DNA of 64,000 nt from Propionicimonas sp. (lineage in GTDB: Bacteria > Actinomycetota > Actinomycetes > Propionibacteriales > Propionibacteriaceae): positions 1 through 64,000 of the forward strand of contig NZ_JARKPQ010000139.1 of assembly GCF_029975155.1 (NCBI RefSeq), in the 5' to 3' direction. Positions within the stretch are counted from its first letter, which is position 1, and each line of letters opens with the position of its first letter. Under the pieces are notes generated by a model. It saw only the letters and a program-made list of their open reading frames with translations, was not told the origin of the DNA and ran no database searches. Made by a program: the position numbers and the translations under genes. Positions 30,844-38,075 of the stretch are shown here, in pieces.

Positions 30844-32826
30844 TCAGTTGAGCATGTTCTGGCCGCCGGTGACCGGCACGGCCTGGCCGGTCTCGTAGGC
30901 CTGGTCGACGATGTAGTACACGGCCTTGGCGACGTCGGACGGGGTGCAGCCGCGGCCCATCGGGACCTTGGCCTCGTAGAACGCCCGGACGTCCTCGATC
31001 GTCGTCGCGCCGGGCACCTTGCCCGCCCGCAGGTACTGGACGAACAGGCCGCGCTCGGGATCGCTCCACAGCGGACCGTCCAGGTAGTTGCCCGGGCAGA
31101 TCGCGTTCACCTTGATGCCGTACTCGACCAGTTCCAGCGCGAAGCTCTGGGTGAGCCCGATGCCACCGAACTTCGAGCCGGCGTACGCGAAGTTGCGCTT
31201 CGAGCCCTCCAGTCCCGACTTCGAGTTGATCTCGATGATGTCGGACCACGCCTCGGGACGGACGGCGTGCTGCGCGGCCAGGATCGGCGCCACCGCGCGG
31301 ACGCCGAGGAAGTACCCGCGGTAGTTCACGTTCGTGACCAGGTCGAAGTCGGCCACCGGCTGGGTCATCACGCCCTCGGCGCGCAGCACGCCGGCGTTGG
31401 AGATGAACACGTCCAGCCCTCCGAAGGTGGCGACCACCTCCGCGACAGCGGCCAGCTGGGAGTCGGGGTCGGCGACGTTCACCGCCACCGCGACCGCCCG
31501 TCCGGGACCGTGCTGGGCGCCCAGTTCTGCCGCCTTCTGCCTGGCCAGGTCGATGTTGAGGTCGGCGAGCACCACCTGGGCACCCTCGGCCAGCAGCTCC
31601 GTGGCGATGCCGAGGCCGAAGCCCTGGGCCGCCCCGGTGACCAGCACGACCTTGCCGTCCATCCGGCCGGCCCGCTTCGACGCGGCGACCGCCTTGCGGT
31701 AGCTCTCCGCCTCCCAGTTCTCGATGAAGCCGCGCTCGGCGACGTTCAGGCAGCGCACGGTGCCGATCCGGTTGGCATCGCGCGCCACCCGCAGGGCGTC
31801 GGAGAACGTGGCCAGGGCCGTCTGCGCGGCGACCAGGTCGGCGCCTGCGCCGAACGCGACCACGCCGGGGACGACGGTGATCACCGGGTCCTTGCCGTGG
31901 CGTTCGCGATAGCCGGTGACGGCTGCGGTGACGATCGCCGCGTCGGCGGAAGCGTCCAGCACGAGCGGCAGCGACCCCGCGTAGACGATCTGGTCGGGGA
32001 TCAGCGGGCCGTCGGTGAGGATCGCATCGCCCGCGGGGGTGGTGGTCACCGTGCGGACCAGGTCGGAGGAGTCGGACGTGACCACGGCCAGTCGCTCGGG
32101 CGTGCCCAGCAGGCCGCGGAGGGCGGGGGCGATGGTGGCAACGGCAGTTCCGGGGATCCCGGCGTTCGCCGGGATGACGTTGGGGGAAGGCTCGATGACG
32201 TCAGGGGGGCCTTCGATGGCGGCGGCGATGGTTGCGGTCAGCCACTCGGCGCGCTCGGTGAGCTCGGCGGCGGAGTTGCCGGAGACGATGATGCCGTGGT
32301 TGCCCAGCAGGGTGATCCCGGGGGCGAGCCGGCCAGTGCGCGCGGTGTAGGCGTCGCGGGCGCGCTCGACCTCGCGGGCCAGCGGCACGCCGGGGTCGGT
32401 GTAGGGCACGAACACCGCCTCGTCGCCGAGCAGCCGGGAGGTCAGCGCCTCGGCGTCGACGTTGCAGGTGAGCGCGTTGGCGACGAGCGGATGGGTGTGC
32501 AGCACCAGCGCGTCCGGGATCAGGGCGTGGAACAGGATCTCGACGCTGGGCCGCCGTCCACCGGGGGCATCGACCAGCGCTCTGGTCGCCGCCGTCATCA
32601 CCGGGTCGCCCTCGTCAGGCTCGTCGGAGTGCAGGGCGTCCAGCAGCACGTCCGTCCGCAGCCCGACCAGGTCGGCCGCGGTGAGCGTCGCCAGCGGCAC
32701 GCCGGACGGCTTGATCCGCAGCACCCCGTCCACCTTCACCGAGGCGTTGCCGCCGCCGGCGCGGGAGTACTCAGGATCGGCGCCGAAGTGGTTGGCGACC
32801 GCGATCAGGTCCTCGACGAGGTTCAT
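30844..32826 (-). CDS. Bifunctional class II aldolase / SrlD-like short-chain dehydrogenase fusion
   Basis: N-terminal SRAGGGNASVKVDGVLRIKPSG...PSVEILFHALIPDALVLHTHPLVANAL...GNHGIIVSG; C-terminal KVVLVTGAAQGFGLGIATELLAEGAQVVLAD...EINSKSGLEGSKRNFAYAGSKFGGIGLTQSFALELVEYGIKVNAICPGN. Confidence 0.88.
   Translation of the reverse strand: MNLVEDLIAVANHFGADPEYSRAGGGNASVKVDGVLRIKPSGVPLATLTAADLVGLRTDVLLDALHSDEPDEGDPVMTAATRALVDAPGGRRPSVEILFHALIPDALVLHTHPLVANALTCNVDAEALTSRLLGDEAVFVPYTDPGVPLAREVERARDAYTARTGRLAPGITLLGNHGIIVSGNSAAELTERAEWLTATIAAAIEGPPDVIEPSPNVIPANAGIPGTAVATIAPALRGLLGTPERLAVVTSDSSDLVRTVTTTPAGDAILTDGPLIPDQIVYAGSLPLVLDASADAAIVTAAVTGYRERHGKDPVITVVPGVVAFGAGADLVAAQTALATFSDALRVARDANRIGTVRCLNVAERGFIENWEAESYRKAVAASKRAGRMDGKVVLVTGAAQGFGLGIATELLAEGAQVVLADLNIDLARQKAAELGAQHGPGRAVAVAVNVADPDSQLAAVAEVVATFGGLDVFISNAGVLRAEGVMTQPVADFDLVTNVNYRGYFLGVRAVAPILAAQHAVRPEAWSDIIEINSKSGLEGSKRNFAYAGSKFGGIGLTQSFALELVEYGIKVNAICPGNYLDGPLWSDPERGLFVQYLRAGKVPGATTIEDVRAFYEAKVPMGRGCTPSDVAKAVYYIVDQAYETGQAVPVTGGQNMLN
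32155..32178. repeat. GATCCCGGCGTTCGCCGGGATGAC repeat inside the aldolase-SDR gene
   Basis: Encodes NVIPANAGIPG in frame. Confidence 0.85.
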
Positions 32827-34076
32827 CGGTTCTCTCCCTTGTGGTCCATGCCGACCGGTGCCGCGGGGGATCCCGGCGTTCGCCGGGATGACGGGACGAG
32901 GCGGATCAGCTCGCTGCCGATCTCGATCAGCATGGCGGTGGGGACGGGCGTTCGCGCTCCGGTGGCGTCCACGTACCCGGGCCGCCCGTGCGCCACCTCG
33001 TGCTGATGGGCGGCAACGACGCAGGCGGCCTCCCAGAACGCCTGGCGCGCGTCGTCGGACAGAGGCCCGTCCACACAGGCGGGCTCGACCGGGATGCGGT
33101 CCGGGGTGTTGTGCTCCGTCCCGCCCGTCACGATCAGCCCCGCGTCGGTGAACGCCCTGACATAGGCGTCGACGCAGGCGCCGGTGTTGCGGACCGGGAT
33201 CAGCTCGGCGGCGTGGATGCCGCGCTCGATCAACTGCGCGGCGAGCCGGGGGGCGGGGTCCTCGAACGGGCAGACCGGCTGCACCCCGTCCGCGAGCGTC
33301 GGATAGGTGGGAATGCCGTCCATCTCCAGCACGTAGCGGTAGGCGTCGGCGAAGCTCAGCGGCACCTCGGGGACGAAGCCGGGCGTGCCCACCTTGATCA
33401 GCCGCGAACGGAGCTCGCCCTGCAGCGCCGCCGGGTCGTCGATGTCCACACCGCTCGGACCGCCGTAGGCACGATCGAGGACGGCGGCCCGCTCCTCCCG
33501 CGGCAGGGCGGCGAGCGCACGCTGGAAGGCCATGGCGATGTGCCGTTCCTGCAGCGACACCCACGCGACCGGCACCTGGGCGGCGTCGGCCACGTCCTGG
33601 GCGATCGCCGCCGCGGTCAGGCCGGTGTCCAGCCCGCACGCGGCGAACCACTCGGCGAGCCGGCCAACCATCGCGCTCGCGCGCTCGTCGTTGCCGCTGC
33701 GGATCGCCGCGGCGATCCGCGAGGCCGCGTCCGACTTGCGCGTGAACGGGGAGATGCCCTTGCCGCACAGGTACATCCGGCCGGGGTTGGCCGGGTCGTT
33801 CACCCGGACGCCGGCGGCAGCCAGTTCCTCGTCCAGGGTGATGAACTCCAGCCCGTACAGCGGCACGACGCCCGCGGCCTCCGCCTGCTCGGCGAAGAGC
33901 GCGTAGACCTGCTGGTCGAAGAAGTTGGAGATACCGACGGCCCGGGCGCCTTCCGCCACCGCGGCACCGATGGCGTCCGCAACCGTGGCGAAGGCCGAGA
34001 AGTTGGGCGGGACGTGGACGTGGGTGTTGACCACCGGGAGCTTCCCGGCTGCGTCCAGGACGTCACTGTCGGTCAT
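32823..34076 (-). CDS. PHP-domain-like metal-dependent hydrolase/phosphoesterase
   Basis: PVVNTHVHVPPNFSAFATVADAIGAAVAEGARAVGISNFFDQQ...PLYGLEFITLDEEL...GLIVTGGTEHNTPDRIP; 4-bp overlap with the aldolase-SDR start. Confidence 0.65.
   Translation of the reverse strand: MTDSDVLDAAGKLPVVNTHVHVPPNFSAFATVADAIGAAVAEGARAVGISNFFDQQVYALFAEQAEAAGVVPLYGLEFITLDEELAAAGVRVNDPANPGRMYLCGKGISPFTRKSDAASRIAAAIRSGNDERASAMVGRLAEWFAACGLDTGLTAAAIAQDVADAAQVPVAWVSLQERHIAMAFQRALAALPREERAAVLDRAYGGPSGVDIDDPAALQGELRSRLIKVGTPGFVPEVPLSFADAYRYVLEMDGIPTYPTLADGVQPVCPFEDPAPRLAAQLIERGIHAAELIPVRNTGACVDAYVRAFTDAGLIVTGGTEHNTPDRIPVEPACVDGPLSDDARQAFWEAACVVAAHQHEVAHGRPGYVDATGARTPVPTAMLIEIGSELIRLVPSSRRTPGSPAAPVGMDHKGENR
32869..32892. 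repeat. GATCCCGGCGTTCGCCGGGATGAC repeat at the 3' end of the PHP gene
   Basis: Encodes [11 protein letters not shown] close to the stop codon. Confidence 0.85.
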
Positions 34077-34127
34077 GTGCAGTACCTGTCTGTGTCTGCC
34101 GGAGGCCGCTTCGCCGATCCGGATTGT

Positions 34128-34140
34128 AACGATTCAAGAC
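34128..34140. promoter_or_regulatory. Candidate LacI (rhamnose-regulon) operator half-site
   Basis: AACGATTCAAGAC, identical to 44140-44152, in the divergent PHP/FGGY-kinase intergenic region. Confidence 0.5.
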
Positions 34141-34305
34141 CATACCACCCATTCCGCCCGGAAGACAGTGCCCCACGCTTCCCGACGTCCCACCGTCGCG
34201 CCCCGCCCGAGCCTCTGCCGGGACGACGACTTCCACTAGCCTTTCCCGGTGAGGGCGGCCTCCAGCGACGGAGATCGCTCCACCTCGGCCTCAGACAGGA
34301 TCCCG

Positions 34306-35787
34306 ATGCTGATCGCACACGACCTGGGCACGTCGGGCAACAAGGCGTCCCTGCACTCCATGGACGGGCGGCTGCTCGCCGCCGCCAGCGCGTCCTACCC
34401 CACCCACTACGCCGCCGACACGACCAGCGAACAGAACCCTCACGACTGGTGGACGGCCGTCGTGGCGGCCACCCGTCAGCTGCTGGCCGCGAGCGGCGTC
34501 CGTCCCGACGAGGTGGACGGCATCTGCGTGTCCGGCCAGATGATGGGGCTCGTCCTGCTCGACGCGGCCGGAAGGCCCGTCCGCCCCGCGATGATCTGGT
34601 CCGACCAGCGGGCCTCCGCGGAGGCGGCGGCACTGGCCCACGACTTCGGTGGTGACGAGGCCTATCGGATCACCGGCAACCGCATCGCGGCCACGTACAC
34701 GCTGCCGAAGCTGGTCTGGGTGCGCGACCACGAGCCGGAGAACTACGCGCGGGCCACCAGGTTGTGCATGGCCAAGGACTACGTCAACCTGCGGCTCACC
34801 GGACGCCTGGCCACCGACCGCTCGGACGCGTCCCACACCGGCGCCTACGACCTGACCGCGGGCGAGTGGTCCGCGCCCCTGCTCGCAGCGGCCGGGGTGG
34901 ACGCCACGCTCTGGCCGGAGATCATCGAGTCCACCGACGTGCTGGGCACCCTCACGTCCGCCGCCGCGGCGGAGCTCGGCCTGCGCCCCGGCACCCCGGT
35001 CGTCACCGGCGGTGGCGACGGGCCGATGGCGGCGGTCGCCGCCGGCTGCGTCGCCCCCGACTCGCCCGGCTACGTCTGCCTGGGCACGTCGGCGTGGTAC
35101 GCGTGCACGACGACCGTCCCGCTGCTGGACCCGGCCCAGCGCTCGTTCACCCTCTGCCACGTGGCACCAGGACTGTTCACCCCCACCGCGACCACGCAGA
35201 CCGGCGCCGGCTCGCTCCAGTGGGCGGCGGAGGCGCTCGGCGAGGAACGCGCGGCGGTCGCTCAGCTGATCGACGCCGCGGCCGAGGTCGCCGCTTCGGA
35301 CGAGGGGCTGTACTTCCTGCCCTACCTGATCGGCGAGCGCACGCCCTGGTGGGACCCGAACGCGTCCGGGGTGTTCCTCGGACTGCGCATGCACCACCGG
35401 CGCGCCCACCTGACCCGGGCCGTCCTCGAGGGCGTGGGCTACAGCCTGGCACTGTGCATGCAGCCCCTGCGCGGGGACGCCGCCGACACCGGCATCGCTG
35501 TGATCGGCGGTGGCGCGGCCAGCGATACCTGGCTCGCCCTGCTGGCCGACATCTGGGGCGTCCCGGTGCGGCGGCGCAGCGTCACCACCCAGGCCAACAG
35601 CCTCGGCGCTGCCGTGACCGGCCTGGTCGGGCTCGGCGAGGCGGACTTCACGATCGCGCCGACCCTTTCCACCGTGGAGGCCGAGTTCCTGCCCGGAGAG
35701 ACGAGCGCTGCGCACGCCGGTCACTTGGCCCGGTTCGCCGACGCCTACACCGCGCTCAGCGGCTGGTTCGCCGCCGGAGCCCGCTGA
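34306..35787 (+). CDS. FGGY-family carbohydrate kinase (xylulokinase-like)
   Basis: MLIAHDLGTSGNKASLHSMDG...GICVSGQMMGLVLLD...MIWSDQRASAEA...GLYFLPYLIGERTPWWDPNASGVFLGL. Confidence 0.92.
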   Translation: MLIAHDLGTSGNKASLHSMDGRLLAAASASYPTHYAADTTSEQNPHDWWTAVVAATRQLLAASGVRPDEVDGICVSGQMMGLVLLDAAGRPVRPAMIWSDQRASAEAAALAHDFGGDEAYRITGNRIAATYTLPKLVWVRDHEPENYARATRLCMAKDYVNLRLTGRLATDRSDASHTGAYDLTAGEWSAPLLAAAGVDATLWPEIIESTDVLGTLTSAAAAELGLRPGTPVVTGGGDGPMAAVAAGCVAPDSPGYVCLGTSAWYACTTTVPLLDPAQRSFTLCHVAPGLFTPTATTQTGAGSLQWAAEALGEERAAVAQLIDAAAEVAASDEGLYFLPYLIGERTPWWDPNASGVFLGLRMHHRRAHLTRAVLEGVGYSLALCMQPLRGDAADTGIAVIGGGAASDTWLALLADIWGVPVRRRSVTTQANSLGAAVTGLVGLGEADFTIAPTLSTVEAEFLPGETSAAHAGHLARFADAYTALSGWFAAGAR

Positions 35788-35883
35788 CGCCCGCGATCGA
35801 TGTCGCCGCGAGGCGTCCACCGCTGGTCGAGCCTGTCGAGACCGACCGCTACCGGCGGAAAGGGCTGCCCCTTCCACCACCTT

Positions 35884-35907
35884 GTCATCCCGGCGAACGC
35901 CGGGATC
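35884..35907. repeat. GTCATCCCGGCGAACGCCGGGATC repeat
   Basis: Palindrome 3' of rhaB. Confidence 0.85.
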
Positions 35908-35913
35908 CCCTGG

Positions 35914-37401
35914 TCAGGCCTTTCCCGGATAGGCCCGGCGCTCCGTCGCCGCCCAGTCGGACGGGCCGAAGGGCAGCACGCCGGGGTGGTAGGTGGTGAG
36001 GTCGGAGGAGGCGATGGCCGTCCGGCGCAACGCCGTCCGGTCGCCGGCGAGCGCGCCGCAGGCCCGGGCCTGCACGAGCAGGTTGCCCAGCGCCGTCCCT
36101 TCCGCCGGTCCCGCGACCACCGGCAGCCCGGTGGCCTCGGCGGTCAGCTGGCACAGCAGGGTGTTCCGGCAGCCACCGCCGACGATGTGCACGACGGAGA
36201 CGTCGCGACCGGCCAGCGCGCACGCCGTGCGGATGGTGCGCCGGTAGGCCAGCGCCAGCGAGTCGAGGATGCAGCGGCAGATCGCCCCCGGGTCGTCGGC
36301 GAGCTCCTGCCCGGTCTCGGCGGCCATCGCCAGCAGCCGGGACGGCATGTCACCCGGCGGCAGCAGGCGGGCGTCCGTCATGTCCAGGACGCAGGCCAGA
36401 CCGGGACGGGTGGCCGCCTCGGCGAGCAGGGTGGCCAGCGCCACCGCGCGTCCGGCGGCCGTCCACGCACGGATGCTCTCACTGAGCACCCACAGGCCCA
36501 TCACGTTCTTCAGGTAGCGGACGGTGCCGTCGATGCCGAGCTCGTTGGTGAAGTCGGCCGCCCGGCTGGCCTCGGTGAGCACCGGCTGCTCCAGCTCGAG
36601 CCCGACCAGCGACCAGGTGCCCGAGGAGATGAACGCGAAATCGGTGTCCGTCGCCGGGATCGACACCACCGCGGACGCCGTGTCGTGGCCGCCGACCGCC
36701 ACGACCTGGACCGGCCGGCTGAACAGGCCCTCGGTGCTCGCGCCCAGGACCGTTCCGGGTTCGACGAGTTCCGGCAGCACCCGCGGGACGGGCAGCCCGT
36801 ACCGCTCGGCCAGGTGCGCGCACGTGGCGTCCGACCAGGTGCGGGTGGCGACGTCCAGCAGTCCGGTGGTGGAGGCGATGGTCACTTCCGCGACCTCGCG
36901 TCCGCACAGCCAAGAGGACATCAGGTCGGGCGTGAGCAGGATCCGGGAGACCTCCGCCCAGCGTGGATCGTCGCGACCGGCCACGAGCTGGAAGATCGTG
37001 TTGAACGGCATCACCTGCAGCCCAGCCGTGGCGTACAGCCGTTCGGCCGGGAGGTCGGCGAAGACCAGGTCCGGGACGCCGGTCGTGCGGTCGTCCCGGT
37101 AGTGGAAGGGTGGTTCGAGCAGCTCGCCGTTAGCGGCGAGTCGGCCGTAGTCGACTCCCCAGGTGTCCACGCCGACCGACTCCAGCCGTCCGCCGCTGGC
37201 CTGGATCGCCGCCTCGACGCCGTCCCGGACGTGCTCGAAGAGTCCGACGGCATCGGTGTGGATCCCGTCCGCCGCCTCGACAGGACCGTTGTCGAATCGC
37301 GCCGTCTCACTCAGCTCGAAGCGCCCGTCCTCCAACCTGCCGAGGATCACCCGCCCACTGGACGCGCCGAGGTCGGCTGCGGCGAAGTAGCGAGGGTTCA
37401 T
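35914..37401 (-). CDS. rhaB: Rhamnulokinase (FGGY family)
   Basis: FAAADLGASSGRVILGRLEDGRFELSETARFDNGPV...SVGVDTWGVDYGRLAANGELLEPPFHYRDDRT; located in a rhamnose cluster. Confidence 0.92.
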   Translation of the reverse strand: MNPRYFAAADLGASSGRVILGRLEDGRFELSETARFDNGPVEAADGIHTDAVGLFEHVRDGVEAAIQASGGRLESVGVDTWGVDYGRLAANGELLEPPFHYRDDRTTGVPDLVFADLPAERLYATAGLQVMPFNTIFQLVAGRDDPRWAEVSRILLTPDLMSSWLCGREVAEVTIASTTGLLDVATRTWSDATCAHLAERYGLPVPRVLPELVEPGTVLGASTEGLFSRPVQVVAVGGHDTASAVVSIPATDTDFAFISSGTWSLVGLELEQPVLTEASRAADFTNELGIDGTVRYLKNVMGLWVLSESIRAWTAAGRAVALATLLAEAATRPGLACVLDMTDARLLPPGDMPSRLLAMAAETGQELADDPGAICRCILDSLALAYRRTIRTACALAGRDVSVVHIVGGGCRNTLLCQLTAEATGLPVVAGPAEGTALGNLLVQARACGALAGDRTALRRTAIASSDLTTYHPGVLPFGPSDWAATERRAYPGKA

Positions 37402-37429
37402 CAGCGCTTCCTTGCGAGTGGTTGAATCG

Positions 37430-37447
37430 TTTCATACCTTACGTCCC
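37430..37447. promoter_or_regulatory. Candidate LacI (rhamnose-regulon) operator upstream of rhaB
   Basis: TTGAATCGTTTCATACC; reverse complement contains AAACGATTCAA. Confidence 0.5.
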
Positions 37448-37497
37448 GGCAACACATCCGTCAAGCGCCCAGCCAGACCCCCACCTCCAGGCGCCTC

Positions 37498-37579
37498 CCA
37501 CCCACAGAGGCTGCCGAAACGTGCCGAAGCTGCCGAAGGTTCGGCAGCTTCGGCAACTTTCGGCAGCCTCTGTGGGTGG
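37498..37579 (-). terminator. Very long (about 40-bp arm) hairpin 3' of rhaM
   Basis: CCACCCACAGAGGCTGCCGAAACGTGCCGAAGCTGCCGAA / TTCGGCAGCTTCGGCAACTTTCGGCAGCCTCTGTGGGTGG. Confidence 0.75.
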
Positions 37580-37607
37580 CTGGAGGGGAGGTGGCGCCTG
37601 TGAGGGG

Positions 37608-37946
37608 TCAGTGGCCGCTCGCGGCGAGCTGGTCCTCGAGGTTGAACACTTCGTCGACGCGCTCCCAGGCCTCGTCGGGGGCACCCTCGGACGCGAACAG
37701 CCGGGACATCTCCGCCTGCCATGTCGCGTTGATCTCGGTGGCGGCGACCTTGGCCTGCGCCTCGTCGAGGTCGTCGGCCTCGCAGTAGCCGATCAGCAGG
37801 CCGTCCGGGCGCAGGAACAGCGAATAGTTGCGCCAGCCGGAGTCCCGTAGCGCCACCAGCAGTTCCGGCCAGACGGCGGCGTGCCGCGCCTTGTACTCGT
37901 CCAGCTTCGCCGGGTCCACGCGACCCAGCAGGCAGTACCTCGCCAT
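37608..37946 (-). CDS. rhaM: L-rhamnose mutarotase
   Basis: RYCLLGRVDPAKLDEYKARHAAVWPELLVALRDSGWRNYSLFLRPDGLLIGYCEAD. Confidence 0.93.
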   Translation of the reverse strand: MARYCLLGRVDPAKLDEYKARHAAVWPELLVALRDSGWRNYSLFLRPDGLLIGYCEADDLDEAQAKVAATEINATWQAEMSRLFASEGAPDEAWERVDEVFNLEDQLAASGH

Positions 37947-37976
37947 CGAGCGCTCCCTCTCTCCTCAAACTCTTCA

Positions 37977-38024
37977 GCAAGGTGGACTGAGACCGTCGAC
38001 GTCGACGGTCTCAGTCCACCTTGC
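37977..38024. repeat. Perfect 48-bp loopless palindrome in the rhaI-rhaM intergenic region
   Basis: GCAAGGTGGACTGAGACCGTCGAC|GTCGACGGTCTCAGTCCACCTTGC. Confidence 0.95.
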
Positions 38025-38075
38025 GCGGGTGGTGGGTGGACCGGAACCGGGGACGGTTCCGGACTCGGTCCGAAC

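Noticed and set aside
30688-33006. 772-aa plus-strand ORF over the aldolase-SDR gene
   Set aside because: Antisense shadow ORF with biased composition; the minus strand carries recognisable aldolase and SDR motifs.
32826-33768. N-terminal extension of the 974-aa minus ORF beyond the aldolase-SDR start
   Set aside because: The extension overlaps the PHP gene out of frame and is Arg/Gly/Ala-rich; the start MNLVEDLIAVANHFGADPEYSRAGGG at 32826 matches an aldolase N-terminus.
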